A DNA stretch of 64,000 nucleotides from positions 1 through 64,000 of the forward strand of contig RDYP01000006.1 in NCBI GenBank assembly GCA_004293445.1, in the 5' to 3' direction. A program made the position numbers and the translations under genes. This document shows, in pieces, positions 1 to 9,796 of this stretch. The stretch is from Verrucomicrobiota bacterium. GTDB taxonomy: Bacteria; Verrucomicrobiota; Verrucomicrobiia; Verrucomicrobiales; Akkermansiaceae. Position 1 is the stretch's first letter; the number at the start of each line of letters is the position of its first letter. A model generated the notes under the pieces. The model saw nothing but the letters and a program-made list of their open reading frames with translations. It searched no databases and had not been told where the DNA came from.

Positions 1-172
1 CTGGTGCGGTCGAGGGATTCGCCATTCCGTACCAGTTCAAACAGTCGTACCAGTCTTTTATGCCCAGTTTCGGCAATTATTTTTGGCAACCGGTCTAAAC
101 GTCAAGTCTCAGCCGCCAGCTTGGATTCCTCAACGAATCCAGCTTTGAATTCCGGCCCCGCGCTCCCGCTCC

Positions 173-2176
173 CTACACCTCCGCCGTCTCCTTCACCGCG
201 GCCGGGGTCTTCTCCTTCTTCGCCCGCTTTTCCAGCCAGCAGGCGATGCCGCCCCAGAGGATGAAGGTCCACATGACCGCGTAGAAGGCATACACCGCGC
301 CGACTTTCTCGGCGGCGAAGCCGTAGTTGTGCAGGCCCACGCCGAGGAAATTCACGTGCCACCAGGAGAAGCCGACGACCATCGCGCCGAAGATCGAGGC
401 GAGGTGGAGGCCCCATTCCTTGATGTAGCCACCGAGCCGCGCGTGGAGGATGGCGAGCGACCAGAGCACGATCATCAGCGCGCCGTTCTCCTTGGGATCC
501 CAGCCCCAGAAGCGGCCCCACGAGTCATTCGCCCAGATCCCACCGAGCACGGTACCGATCAGCGAAAGGGTCAGCGTCAGCGCCACGCAGCCGTACACCG
601 CGCGGGTGATCGAACGCCGCAACGAGGCATCGCCGCCGTCCAAGCCCAGGCTGCGCAGCAGGACGTAAACGATCGACAGCAGCGCGGTGATCAACCCGCT
701 GGCGTAACCAAGAGTGATGGTGATGACGTGGGTGCTCAGCCAGTAGTTCGACCTCAGTACGGCGATCAGCGGATTCAGGTGGTCCTTGCCCTCGCCGACC
801 TCGAAGCGTCGCGCCAATACGATCAGGAAGGCGGCGACGATGGGCGTGATGCCGAGGACGAAGCGCTTGCGCGTCATCCACTCCACCAGCAGGGCGAAGA
901 TGACGATCGCCATATCGATAAAGATGATGGTGTCGTAGAGATTCCCCACCGGCGGGCGTTCCATGATGATGGATCTTTTGACGATCGGGATGACCAGGTA
1001 AATGAGGCCGAGCACCAGGAAAACCACGGTGGCCCAGTGGCTGATCCGCCCGGCGAGGGTACGGCCGGTGAAGAACATTACCCCGGCGCTGAGCACCGCG
1101 AGCAGGAACCAGACGAGGGCGTAGATGAACCAGTTTTTGCGGAAGTAATCGGCCTCCAGCGGCACCGAGCGGTACTCGCCGCGCTCCTTGGCGCGGGAAA
1201 CGATGCCGGCCTCGAACTTCGCGAACTCTTCGCGGAACTTCGCCTCGCCGCCATCGAGCGAGCGCGCCAGCGTCTCGAGCGAGCGAATGTCATCGATCGC
1301 CTGCTGCGGTTCGCGGGTGGTGCCGGTGAAGACGTGGTAGATCCGGTTACCGGCACTCAGCCACTCGGTGTCCTCCTGGTTCGGCGGCGGGAAGAAGAAC
1401 AGGCTGTTCTTGGAGGAATTCGCGGCCTGCTCGACCAGGCCCATGATGGTCTGGACCTCGGACGAGGGCGGCTTGCCGGTGTTGCGGCTGGCTTCCATCT
1501 CCGACCGCAGCTTGCCGGCGGCCTTCATCGTTTCGCTGAGGTCGAGCAGCTTGCCCTCCGGCGACGCGCCGCCGAGCAGCCCGCCGCGGGCGAAGCCGAG
1601 GTAGCCGACCAGCGACTCGAAAATCTGGACGTTGCCGTCGAGGTCCATCGTCTGCTGCTCCACCGGCTTGAGCAGCTTGGGGTCGCGGCGGGCGATCTCG
1701 CGGTAGGAATTCGACAACTGGAACAGCTTCTCGCGACCGGCGCTGAGGTCGCGGTAACTGTAGCGGTCGCGGCGGCTCTTCGACTTGATGCCCGCGGCGT
1801 CGAGCACCTCGGAATTGTCGACGCGGAAAGTCGGCAGATCCACCGCCAGCGAAGGGCGGAACAGACAATCCATCATCCAGTCGAGCGGCTTGAGCCGGAC
1901 CTTCGCGCCATCCTTGCCAAGAATCTCCATCGAGCGCGCGCCGTGCAGGCGCAGCATCGTGAACCCGGCATAGGTACCCAACGGCTTGACCCGCCCGCCG
2001 TCCTGGATCGGCAACAAGGAGGCGACCTCGATCGTTTCCTTCTCCCAGGGCTTGTAGTCCTTCACACTGCGGACGCCGCCCTCGGGGCGACTGTCACGCA
2101 AAGCGGTCATAACAATCCATCCGACAGCCGAGAGGCCGAGGGCGAAGATGATCCAACGTCCGACGACGGTCTTCAT
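173..2176 (-). CDS. ccsA: Cytochrome c biogenesis protein CcsA/ResC (System II haem handling)
   Basis: This integral membrane protein would carry haem across the membrane and, with ResB, attach it to CXXCH motifs of c-type cytochromes outside. From the chosen start it has 667 residues. A first membrane segment lies at about 8-27, a large extracytoplasmic part of about 330 residues follows, and then come several membrane helices. The tryptophan-rich haem-binding signature reads WGRFWGWDPKE at about residue 550, and a later WWHVNFLG segment is also typical. I chose the ATG at 2176, which begins one base after the TGA of resB and suggests translational reinitiation; an in-frame GTG at 2203 is the alternative. 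The long N-terminal soluble part is larger than in minimal CcsA proteins. The window holds at least fourteen CXXCH motifs that need this system. Confidence 0.93.
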   Translation of the reverse strand: MKTVVGRWIIFALGLSAVGWIVMTALRDSRPEGGVRSVKDYKPWEKETIEVASLLPIQDGGRVKPLGTYAGFTMLRLHGARSMEILGKDGAKVRLKPLDWMMDCLFRPSLAVDLPTFRVDNSEVLDAAGIKSKSRRDRYSYRDLSAGREKLFQLSNSYREIARRDPKLLKPVEQQTMDLDGNVQIFESLVGYLGFARGGLLGGASPEGKLLDLSETMKAAGKLRSEMEASRNTGKPPSSEVQTIMGLVEQAANSSKNSLFFFPPPNQEDTEWLSAGNRIYHVFTGTTREPQQAIDDIRSLETLARSLDGGEAKFREEFAKFEAGIVSRAKERGEYRSVPLEADYFRKNWFIYALVWFLLAVLSAGVMFFTGRTLAGRISHWATVVFLVLGLIYLVIPIVKRSIIMERPPVGNLYDTIIFIDMAIVIFALLVEWMTRKRFVLGITPIVAAFLIVLARRFEVGEGKDHLNPLIAVLRSNYWLSTHVITITLGYASGLITALLSIVYVLLRSLGLDGGDASLRRSITRAVYGCVALTLTLSLIGTVLGGIWANDSWGRFWGWDPKENGALMIVLWSLAILHARLGGYIKEWGLHLASIFGAMVVGFSWWHVNFLGVGLHNYGFAAEKVGAVYAFYAVMWTFILWGGIACWLEKRAKKEKTPAAVKETAEV

Positions 2177-2177
2177 A

Positions 2178-3431
2178 TCAAGCTTTCGTAGAGGGGGTGG
2201 CACGGCCGCGGAAGAGGAAGATCCACAGTTTCATGAGGAAATGCAGGCAGAGGCCGAAACCCGACAGGTAGATGCTGTATTCCGGCCACTTGTCCGACGG
2301 ATTGCGCACGACCTCGAAGCCGGAAATCGTGGCCTGGCGCTCCGAATCCATCGCGCCATTCATCATGGTTCGCTGATAGAAGGTCAGGCCGGCGTGGCGC
2401 ATCGGTTCGTTCATCTCAATGAAGACCTTCGATTCCCGGCCGTCCTCGATGCGGACGATGTCGCTCTCGAACTTCTTCGCGAGCATCGTATTCGGATGAT
2501 ACTCGGAGCGGGCATCCGTCAGGCGAACTTGAAACGGCACCGGCCAGACCCGCTTGTCGAGGCGGATCACGAAGGTCCGTCCGTCAACGTCCACAGTGTG
2601 CGGCGGGCGCGGAAAAACCGGCACCGAAAGCAAGAAAGGCTCGCTTCGTTGTCCATCGCGCGAGAGCACCCGCGCGTGCAAGCCGGGCGTGTCCCGCTCG
2701 GTTTCCTTCTCGGGATCGAGCGCGAACAAAAACCAACCATCGACCACCGGCTCGCCGCGCTGCGGAGCCATGCTCGAAGCGGACATCGGCCGCGAATTCT
2801 GGAGATAGGTCTGAAGCTCCAAGTCGAAAGGCAACTTCGGGAGACGCACCGTGCGACGCTGATCGCCCTCCAAATCGAGGTAGTAGGCATCCTTCACCAA
2901 GTGGACCGGCCCGACCACCTTGCCGTCCTTGATTTCGGTGATTTCCACCGTCGTCTCCGTGAAAGATTGAGCGAAATCGGCGACCTGCGGATAAACGTCG
3001 CCCTCCTTCTCGCTGAGCATCATGACGCCACGCTCTTCCTGGAGCTGCGCCACGCCGCCCGCCACGATCATCAGGATGATTCCGAAATGCGCCATCAAGA
3101 CACCCGCCGTCTTCCAACCCTTCCTCATTCGGATCACTCCGCCGAGCGTGAGGTTTAGCACCAGCAGAGCGCAGACCCAGTAGCCACCCAACAGCGGCGG
3201 CAGACGCTTCCCGACAAGGTCCGCCGAAATCACCCCGGCGTCCGGGAAGACCAGGAACTCCTTGTAGTGGAAATACTTGTTGAGCGTCGAATGCAGGCCG
3301 AAATGAACCTGCTCCAGCGTCGCAAGCCAAGTGAGCACCATCAGCAGCACCAGCAGGGTCGTGGCGAGGCCGAACCCGGACAGCAGCTTGAAAACGCGGA
3401 GCGGGATCGATGATTTAGCGGAGGAACTCAT
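2178..3431 (-). CDS. resB: Cytochrome c biogenesis protein ResB/Ccs1
   Basis: This is the ResB partner of CcsA in System II cytochrome c maturation. The 417-residue protein shows the ResB layout: a first helix near residues 15-35, a helix pair near 82-130 (the second containing GVLMAHFGIILMIVAGGV), a long extracytoplasmic domain, and a last helix near 385-405. The conserved His in LMAHFG and the phrase FYQRTMM before the last helix fit the family. It sits 33 bases after a small lipoprotein gene and is followed directly by ccsA, so the three probably form one minus-strand operon. The bases before the ATG contain no purine-rich ribosome binding site. Confidence 0.9.
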   Translation of the reverse strand: MSSSAKSSIPLRVFKLLSGFGLATTLLVLLMVLTWLATLEQVHFGLHSTLNKYFHYKEFLVFPDAGVISADLVGKRLPPLLGGYWVCALLVLNLTLGGVIRMRKGWKTAGVLMAHFGIILMIVAGGVAQLQEERGVMMLSEKEGDVYPQVADFAQSFTETTVEITEIKDGKVVGPVHLVKDAYYLDLEGDQRRTVRLPKLPFDLELQTYLQNSRPMSASSMAPQRGEPVVDGWFLFALDPEKETERDTPGLHARVLSRDGQRSEPFLLSVPVFPRPPHTVDVDGRTFVIRLDKRVWPVPFQVRLTDARSEYHPNTMLAKKFESDIVRIEDGRESKVFIEMNEPMRHAGLTFYQRTMMNGAMDSERQATISGFEVVRNPSDKWPEYSIYLSGFGLCLHFLMKLWIFLFRGRATPSTKA

Positions 3432-3464
3432 CGGGACGGCTTGTTACGTGACGAGGATTGAAAG

Positions 3465-4055
3465 TTATTCACCACGATTGCGAAGACCCGCGATGAAGCT
3501 CTTCAAAGCCTCCTTTTGGGCAGCAACCTCATCCACCGGGCCCGTCATTTTCACCGTGATGATGCGGCCGCCGGCATCGGCGATGACTCCCGCGAGCGCC
3601 TGACCGGGCCGGGCCTGCTGCCCCATCCCCGGAGAATAATCACCCGTGGCCTCGACCCAGAGGCCCTCCACGCCGACGACCTCAACCTTTTCCAAGGCAT
3701 CGATGCCCGACGCATCCAGCGCCTCCGCCCCGAACTGACCCAGCCAGCGGTTGACATTCCCCGCCAGATCCCCGGACGAAATCCCCACGGCGACCTCACC
3801 ACCGGTCCCGAAACGGTAACTCAGCAAACGGAATGCGTTCGACGCTTGCGCCAACCAGCCCTCCGGAACCGTTCCTGCAAGGATCGGGCTCGTCCCCGGC
3901 TCCTCGAAACGCTCGCTACTTGTGGCGTGCAGCTTCGGCAGCGCGTCACGGGTCGTTAGCTCGCGCGTTTCCTCGACGCTTACTTCATCTGGCTTGCGGC
4001 AACTCGAAAGCAGAAGCGCCAAACCGAGCCATGCGAAAATTCCCCGGGCATTCAT
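3465..4055 (-). CDS. Small predicted lipoprotein upstream of resB
   Basis: This gene encodes 196 residues of unrecognised function. The N-terminus MNARGIFAWLG is followed by a hydrophobic stretch and a lipobox ending LLSSC, so it is probably a lipoprotein. The ORF is open 25 codons further upstream, but those codons are arginine-rich and unlike a leader, so I start at the ATG at 4055. The mature part has a run of short beta-like segments (VEVVGVEGLWVEA, GRIITVKMTGPV) and no cysteines for haem or metal. Its position immediately before resB-ccsA hints at a role in or near cytochrome c assembly, which is inference from context only. Confidence 0.7.
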   Translation of the reverse strand: MNARGIFAWLGLALLLSSCRKPDEVSVEETRELTTRDALPKLHATSSERFEEPGTSPILAGTVPEGWLAQASNAFRLLSYRFGTGGEVAVGISSGDLAGNVNRWLGQFGAEALDASGIDALEKVEVVGVEGLWVEATGDYSPGMGQQARPGQALAGVIADAGGRIITVKMTGPVDEVAAQKEALKSFIAGLRNRGE

Positions 4056-4155
4056 CGCGCGGGCGATAGCCCTGCATTCGCTCGCACGCAAGGGTATTCC
4101 CGCATCACGCCTTTCCGCTTCCCGCGCCACCCGACCCTCCCTAAGCTCCTCACCC

Positions 4156-5037
4156 GTGAGCGAAATCCGCTATTTCAACCGCCACCTGGACCGCCTCGAA
4201 ACCGAACAGGTCTACGGCGAAGGCTTCCTGAAATTTAGCTACCAAAACCCGCTCGGAGCCCTCCCACTCCACCTCATGGTCAAGCGCGCTGCCTTTTCGC
4301 GCTGGTACGGCAAACGGATGGACGACGCCGGGACCGTCGCGAAAATCGCCCCCTTCATCGAACGCTACGGACTCGATCCCGCCGAATTCGCCGAGCCGCC
4401 GACAAGCTATCGCAGCTTCAACGAATTCTTTTACCGCAAGCTGAAAGCCTCCGCCCGCCCGATCGCCGACGCGTCGGTCGTCTTCCCCGCCGATGGCCGC
4501 CACCTCGGATTCCAGCGCGCCAGCGCGATCGATGGCGTCTTCGTCAAAGGCCAACGCTTCGATCTCGGCCAACTGCTCGGCGACGATTCTCTTGCCGCCC
4601 GTTACGCCGACGGATCGCTGGTCCTCTCGCGACTCTGCCCCGTCGACTACCACCGCTTCCACTTTCCCACCGCGGGCACGCCGGGCACGGCGAAGCTCAT
4701 CAACGGTCCGCTCTTCTCCGTCTCCCCCATCGCCCTACGCCGCAAACTTTCCTACCTCTGGGAAAACAAACGTAGCATCACCCGTCTCGAAACCCCCGAG
4801 CTCGGCACCGTCCTACTGCTGGAAATCGGAGCCACCTGCGTCGGCTCCATCCTCCAAACCTACCAACCCGGCCAAGCAGTGAAAAAAGGCGATGAAAAAG
4901 GCTACTTCGCCTTCGGCGGCTCATCGACCATCACCATCTTCGAACCCGGCGCGGTGAAACTCGCGGAAGACTTGGTCACTTGGTCGTCCCGCCAAACCGA
5001 ACTCTACGCCCGCATCGGCAGCGCGATGAGCGCCTGA
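4156..5037 (+). CDS. psd: Phosphatidylserine decarboxylase proenzyme
   Basis: This enzyme decarboxylates phosphatidylserine to phosphatidylethanolamine at the inner membrane. The 293-residue protein contains the phrase DYHRFHFP with the family histidines and the self-cleavage site FGGSSTITIF near its C-terminus; the serine there would become the pyruvoyl group. SFNEFFYRKL is also characteristic. The start is a GTG at 4156; the frame stays open upstream but that sequence overlaps the divergent lipoprotein gene and reads as low-complexity. No Shine-Dalgarno sequence is visible. It converges with the KtrA gene, leaving only 26 bases between stops. Confidence 0.93.
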   Translation: MSEIRYFNRHLDRLETEQVYGEGFLKFSYQNPLGALPLHLMVKRAAFSRWYGKRMDDAGTVAKIAPFIERYGLDPAEFAEPPTSYRSFNEFFYRKLKASARPIADASVVFPADGRHLGFQRASAIDGVFVKGQRFDLGQLLGDDSLAARYADGSLVLSRLCPVDYHRFHFPTAGTPGTAKLINGPLFSVSPIALRRKLSYLWENKRSITRLETPELGTVLLLEIGATCVGSILQTYQPGQAVKKGDEKGYFAFGGSSTITIFEPGAVKLAEDLVTWSSRQTELYARIGSAMSA

Positions 5038-5063
5038 GCCCGCCACGCTCGAGCAGCCGCGAC

Positions 5064-5759
5064 TCAGGCCTCTTCGTGATCGCGCATCATCCGCCGCAGA
5101 TCCTTGCCGTGGCCGAATAACACCAAAATGTCGTCCGCCTCAAAGGCCCGCCCGGGCAGCGGAATGCCAAGCACCTTCTGGATCGACTGACGGGTGGAAC
5201 TGAGGGCCGCGGTTCCACGTCCCTTGGCAATCGTCACCAGATTCAACCCATACCTCGAACGCAGATCGAGCTCCTGCAGGGTCTTCCCAACAAATCCGGA
5301 CGGAGCCATCACCTGGGAAATCTCATAGCCCCCACCCAGGTCCAAGCTGTCTAACAAATCGGGACTCTTCAACGAACGGGCCAACCACGCCGCCGCCATG
5401 GCCTCGGGAATCATCAGTTCATCAATCTTGAGCAGCTTCAACAAGCGCCCGTGCAGAGGGTTGATAATCCGGCTGATGATCCGCTTCGCCCCCAACTGCT
5501 GAACATTCGCGGCGATCGATAGCGAGGCCTCGAAGTCTTCACCGATGGCCAGAATCACCACGTCGCACGCATCGACCGGAATCTCGTGAAAGGCATTGAG
5601 ATCCGTGCAGTCCGCCTGGATCAGATATTCAATCTCGTCCTTCAGCGCATGGATGTGTCCGGGATCGTTGTCGACCGCCACGATCTCATGCCCCTCCCTC
5701 GCCAGTTGCCGGGCCAGATGCGTGCCAAAGGTGCCAAGTCCAATGATGCAGAATTTCAT
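5064..5759 (-). CDS. ktrA: Potassium uptake regulatory subunit, TrkA/KtrA family
   Basis: This cytoplasmic RCK protein gates a potassium channel-like transporter on binding nucleotides. Its 231 residues comprise an N-terminal Rossmann fold starting MKFCIIGLGTFGTHLAR (GxGxxG) with an acidic VDND at the end of strand 2, and a C-terminal RCK-C half from about residue 145. Single-RCK length and pairing with a TrkH-like gene fit KtrA better than the two-domain TrkA. The membrane subunit lies just upstream, ending 7 bases before this ATG, so the two are co-transcribed. Confidence 0.92.
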   Translation of the reverse strand: MKFCIIGLGTFGTHLARQLAREGHEIVAVDNDPGHIHALKDEIEYLIQADCTDLNAFHEIPVDACDVVILAIGEDFEASLSIAANVQQLGAKRIISRIINPLHGRLLKLLKIDELMIPEAMAAAWLARSLKSPDLLDSLDLGGGYEISQVMAPSGFVGKTLQELDLRSRYGLNLVTIAKGRGTAALSSTRQSIQKVLGIPLPGRAFEADDILVLFGHGKDLRRMMRDHEEA

Positions 5760-5766
5760 GATGGGA

Positions 5767-7518
5767 TCAGGTGAGTAAAACGTCTTCGAAAGGCTTCCCG
5801 GACGGCGGTCGCCGATCGGGCGGAATCAGTGTGGCCAAGACCGCAAGCAGGCCGATCCGGCCGACAAACATGTTCACAATGAGCAAGACCTTGGAGCCCT
5901 CGCCCAGTTGAGGCGTCAGGTCCAGCGAGAGTCCGACGGTCGCGAAAGCACTGACCAACTCGAAAAGCAACTTGCTCTCCGGAATCCCACGGCCCGCTTC
6001 CAAAGCCAAAAGCACCATGAAATTCCCCGCCAACCAGATCCCCGCCAACACGATCAGCCCCAGCGCCTGCGCACCCGTCGCCGAGGGAATCCCCCGATGA
6101 AATACCACCATCCCCCGGGTTCCTCCACGGAGCTGATTCCAAAGATGGCCCAGCCCCACCGCAAAGGTCGTCGTCCGCAAACCACCCGCCGTGCCACCCG
6201 GCGAACCACCGATCAGCATCAACACAATCATCAACTGCGCCGTCAGCGGAGCGATCGCGGACATCGAAACCGTGTTGAAACCCGCGGTCCGCGTCGTCAC
6301 GGAATGAAACAAAGCACTCAAAACCCGCCCCCCGTTCGCCGGACCGTCCCATAGCAGATACTCGCTGAGATAGATCGCCACCGCGCCCCCCACGATCAGC
6401 ACCAAGGTCACCACGAGAACCAGGCGGGTGTGAACCCGCAAGCGGGGCTTTGCACCCTGCTTGAGCCGATGCCGCCGATACAGAGCCACCATCCAAAGCA
6501 CGATGTCCTCGCACACCAAAGCCCCCAAGCCACCGACGACAATCAGCGCCATGATCACCACCTGCCACACCCAATTTCCCGCCACCACGGAACTGGCAAG
6601 GCCATCGGGCAAGGTGGAGAAACCCGCGTTGCAAAAAGCGGAAATCGAATGGAAGACGGCATGAAACCAGCGCTCGCCCCCATCCAAGCTGCCCCCCAAC
6701 CCGCCATACAAAACCAGCGCGCCCAAGGCCTCGAACACAAAGGTCAGGATGACGATGAACGACAGCGTCCGCCCCACCCGAGCCAAACGATTTTCCTGCA
6801 ACATCCTCCCCAGCAGCAAACGATCGTGCAGCGAAATCCCTTCGAACAGCACCACCGCTGCGAAAAACGCCAAGGTCATGATGCCCAAACCTCCAATCTG
6901 GATCAGCAGCAAGATCACCACCTGACCCGTCGGCGAAAAAAACGTCGCCGTATTCTGCACCGCCAAACCCGTCACGCACACCGCACTGGTGCTGGTGAAG
7001 GCCGCGTCCAACCACGAACAAGTCACCCCTTCCACCGTGCAACGAGGCATCTTCAACAGCAAGGTGCCCACCACGATGATCGCCAAGAAAGACAGGATCA
7101 GCAGCAAGCCGGGATGGAAGGCCCTCGCCGTGAAGCGCGACTGATGATGAATCGCCGATGCCAAGCCGGACAGCAGCACCCCGAGGAGGATCCAAACGGG
7201 CAATCCCGTCGCGGCCCCGGCGCCCCACCACGACGACAGGCACAGCAGCAGCACCAAAACCGCCAACAGCCCGTGATACGACAATCGACGCCGTTCCGCC
7301 CGCTCGTCCCGCATCCGAAAAAACACCCAAACCCGCTCCGCCGCAAAAACCACCCCCAGCCACAGCGTAAGCTCACGCTGCCAAGCCGTGACCGAACCCG
7401 TCCACCCGATCACCGAGAGCAAGCAAACCGTCGCCACCAGCGCGAACAGCGGATGCAGCACCCGTCGGCAAAACTTCACCGACGCCGGCGTGGCCGCCGA
7501 TCCTTCTAGATCGTCCAT
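5767..7518 (-). CDS. ktrB: Potassium transporter membrane subunit, TrkH/KtrB family
   Basis: This protein forms the ion-conducting subunit of a potassium uptake system. The four filter regions can be read in order as CVTGL, FCNAGFS, TRTAGFN and FATVGLS, each ending a pore loop of the four-fold pseudo-symmetric fold. The 583-residue length exceeds the usual 440-480 because there are additional N-terminal helices (about residues 20-115). I start at the ATG at 7518 (MDDLEGSAA); the 25 codons above it are unlikely to be coding. It is transcribed with ktrA and diverges from the dehydrogenase gene at 7638. Confidence 0.92.
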   Translation of the reverse strand: MDDLEGSAATPASVKFCRRVLHPLFALVATVCLLSVIGWTGSVTAWQRELTLWLGVVFAAERVWVFFRMRDERAERRRLSYHGLLAVLVLLLCLSSWWGAGAATGLPVWILLGVLLSGLASAIHHQSRFTARAFHPGLLLILSFLAIIVVGTLLLKMPRCTVEGVTCSWLDAAFTSTSAVCVTGLAVQNTATFFSPTGQVVILLLIQIGGLGIMTLAFFAAVVLFEGISLHDRLLLGRMLQENRLARVGRTLSFIVILTFVFEALGALVLYGGLGGSLDGGERWFHAVFHSISAFCNAGFSTLPDGLASSVVAGNWVWQVVIMALIVVGGLGALVCEDIVLWMVALYRRHRLKQGAKPRLRVHTRLVLVVTLVLIVGGAVAIYLSEYLLWDGPANGGRVLSALFHSVTTRTAGFNTVSMSAIAPLTAQLMIVLMLIGGSPGGTAGGLRTTTFAVGLGHLWNQLRGGTRGMVVFHRGIPSATGAQALGLIVLAGIWLAGNFMVLLALEAGRGIPESKLLFELVSAFATVGLSLDLTPQLGEGSKVLLIVNMFVGRIGLLAVLATLIPPDRRPPSGKPFEDVLLT

Positions 7519-7637
7519 GAGGCGGCAGTCTAATCTCGCCACCCCACCCCATGACAAGGGGGATCCTCGGCCTCTCGATGGCGGACTTCTCACTTGTATG
7601 ACAGCTTTCCACCACTCAGAGAAATTGCCTTTCCCTC

Positions 7638-8615
7638 ATGGCCACCCGCATTCTTCTCACCACCTGCAGCTTTCAGGACACCCCAGGACCCCACCACGCC
7701 CAACTCGAAAGCCAGCGCTTCGAAATCGTCCGTGAACGCGGCCCACTCTCCGAGGCCCGGATGCTCGAACTCGCCGGCGACTTCGACGCCTTCCTCTGCG
7801 GCGACGACGCCATCACCCGCGCCGTCATCGAGAAAAGCCTGCCACGCCTCAAGGTCATCTCGAAATACGGCATCGGCCTCGACAAGATCGACGTCGCCAC
7901 CACCAAGGAACTCGGCATCCCGGTCCTCTTCACACCCGGCGTCAACCATACCACCGTCGCCGAGCACACCTTCTGCCTGCTGCTGGCGATGCAGAAAAAC
8001 CTCGTCGAAACGGTCAACGCAACCCGCCAGGGCAGGTGGCTCCGCATCACCGGGCACGAACTCTGGCGGAAACGCATCGGTCTCGTTGGCATGGGCCGCA
8101 TCGGCCAGGAAATGGCCCGCCGCGCCCACGGCTTCGACATGGAGATCCACGGCTTCGGCAATTTCTGGCCGGAAGACATCGCCGCACAATACGGCGTGAT
8201 CCGCCACGATACCGTCGAGTCGCTCTTCGCCTCGGTCGATATCATCAGCCCCCACACCAAGCTCAACGCCGCGACCCACCATCTGATCAACCGCGAGCGC
8301 CTCGCCTTGATGCCCGCAGGGTCCTACGTCGTGAACACCGGTCGCGGCGAACTTGCGGACTCCGCGGCCATCCTCGATGCCCTCGATTCCGGTCGCCTCG
8401 CCGGCTACGGGACCGACGTGATGGAAGAAGAACCTCCCGCCGCCGACCATCCGCTGCTCTCCCACCCGAAAGTCATCGTCACCGCCCACATCGGCTCACG
8501 CACCTTCGAAAGCGTCCCGCGCCAAGCGAAGAAGTCCCTCGATAACCTCTTGAACTTCCTCAATCAGTCCGGTCCCATCGCGTGCGCCAACGGCGTCATT
8601 CCCTCCGACGAATAA
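7638..8615 (+). CDS. D-2-hydroxyacid dehydrogenase (phosphoglycerate dehydrogenase-like)
   Basis: This is an NAD-dependent oxidoreductase of the D-isomer 2-hydroxyacid dehydrogenase family. The 325-residue protein has the NAD motif GLVGMGRIGQE near residue 155, and the catalytic triad is visible as Arg in NTGRGEL, Glu in the GTDVMEEEPP segment and His in TAHIGSRT. It is too short for the ACT-domain SerA type. The ATG follows a pyrimidine tract (TTTCCCTC) with no purine-rich site. A sugar kinase gene follows 65 bases downstream, so a sugar-acid substrate is plausible, but the exact substrate cannot be read from sequence. Confidence 0.88.
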   Translation: MATRILLTTCSFQDTPGPHHAQLESQRFEIVRERGPLSEARMLELAGDFDAFLCGDDAITRAVIEKSLPRLKVISKYGIGLDKIDVATTKELGIPVLFTPGVNHTTVAEHTFCLLLAMQKNLVETVNATRQGRWLRITGHELWRKRIGLVGMGRIGQEMARRAHGFDMEIHGFGNFWPEDIAAQYGVIRHDTVESLFASVDIISPHTKLNAATHHLINRERLALMPAGSYVVNTGRGELADSAAILDALDSGRLAGYGTDVMEEEPPAADHPLLSHPKVIVTAHIGSRTFESVPRQAKKSLDNLLNFLNQSGPIACANGVIPSDE

Positions 8616-8680
8616 GCCAATCTCCCGCACATTCTCTTGCTCCACTGATCACCGATCACTCGGAACTTCTTTTTCCCACC

Positions 8681-9778
8681 ATGTCCCTGACTCTCCGCAC
8701 CGCCGCCTCCTGCCAGTTCGACATCATTTCACTGGGTGAAATCATGCTCCGTCTCGATCCCGGCGACGGCCGGGTCCGCACCACCCGCAATTTCACGGCT
8801 TGGGAAGGCGGCGGCGAATACAACGTCGCCCGCGGCCTCCGCCGCTGCTTCGGCAAGCGCGCAGCCGTGGTCACCGCTTTCGCCGAAAACGACGTCGGCC
8901 GCCTCATCGAGGACTTCATCCTGCAAGGCGGCGTCGATACCCGCTTCGTCCAGTGGAAGCCCTTCGACGGTATCGGCCGCAACATTCGCAACGGCCTGAA
9001 CTTCACCGAGCGCGGCTTCGGCATCCGCGGTGCCAAGGGCACCCCCGACCGGGGCCTCACCGCCGCCAGCCAGATGAAACCCGGGGATGTCGATTGGGAC
9101 GATGTTTTCGGCAAGCACGGCGCCCGCTGGTTCCACACCGGCGGCATCTTCGCCGCGCTGTCGGAGACGACCGCCGAGCTCACCATCGAAGCCTGCAAAA
9201 AGGCCAAGGAATACGGCACCATCGTCGCCTACGATCTCAACTACCGCCCATCGCTCTGGAAGTCGATCGGCGGCCAGGCCAAGGCCCAGGAAGTGAACCG
9301 CGAAATCGCCAAATACGTGGACGTGATGATCGGCAACGAGGAGGACTTCACCGCATCCCTCGGATTCGAAGTTGAAGGCGTCAGCGAACACATCACCGGC
9401 ATCGAGGTCGACAATTTCAAGAACATGATCGAGCGCGCCGTGAAGGACTTCCCGAACTTCCAAGTCGTCGCCACCACCCTGCGCGATGTCCATAGCGCGA
9501 CCATCAACGACTGGGGTGCGATCTGCTGGCACGCCGGCGAATTCCACGAAGCGACCCACCGGCCAAAGCTCGAAATCTACGACCGCGTCGGCGGTGGGGA
9601 TTCCTTCGCCTCCGGCCTCGCCTATGGGTTTATGGAATTCAACGACGCCAAGCTCGCCGTCGAGTACGGCGCCGCCCACGGCGCATTGGCAATGACCACT
9701 CCCGGCGACACCACCATGGCAACCGTCGACGAAGTGAAGAAACTCGTCGGTGGCGGATCCGCACGCGTGGACCGCTGA
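8681..9778 (+). CDS. PfkB-family carbohydrate kinase (2-keto-3-deoxygluconate kinase-like)
   Basis: This ribokinase-fold enzyme phosphorylates a sugar or sugar acid with ATP. The 365-residue protein begins with a typical strand (FDIISLGEIMLRLDP), has GGGEYNVARGL in the substrate region and ends with the PfkB signature DRVGGGDSFASGLAYG, whose Asp in GGGD is the catalytic base. The phrase YDLNYRPSLW is common in KDG kinases. The start at 8681 is chosen because the upstream frame overlaps the preceding gene. It is probably co-transcribed with the dehydrogenase. Assignment to 2-keto-3-deoxygluconate is a family-level inference. Confidence 0.87.
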   Translation: MSLTLRTAASCQFDIISLGEIMLRLDPGDGRVRTTRNFTAWEGGGEYNVARGLRRCFGKRAAVVTAFAENDVGRLIEDFILQGGVDTRFVQWKPFDGIGRNIRNGLNFTERGFGIRGAKGTPDRGLTAASQMKPGDVDWDDVFGKHGARWFHTGGIFAALSETTAELTIEACKKAKEYGTIVAYDLNYRPSLWKSIGGQAKAQEVNREIAKYVDVMIGNEEDFTASLGFEVEGVSEHITGIEVDNFKNMIERAVKDFPNFQVVATTLRDVHSATINDWGAICWHAGEFHEATHRPKLEIYDRVGGGDSFASGLAYGFMEFNDAKLAVEYGAAHGALAMTTPGDTTMATVDEVKKLVGGGSARVDR

Positions 9779-9796
9779 GAAACGCTAAGGTGATCC

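Noticed and set aside
1-172. Plus-strand frame at the left edge
   Set aside because: The translation is low-complexity (Pro/Ser/Arg) and overlaps the antisense of ccsA; bases 1-172 show no feature I can support.
329-2191. Long plus-strand open frame opposite ccsA, and similar long antisense frames opposite coxA, actC and the RND gene
   Set aside because: Long antisense frames are common in GC-rich DNA; the translations are rich in His, Arg and Glu and match no family, while the minus-strand proteins are clear.
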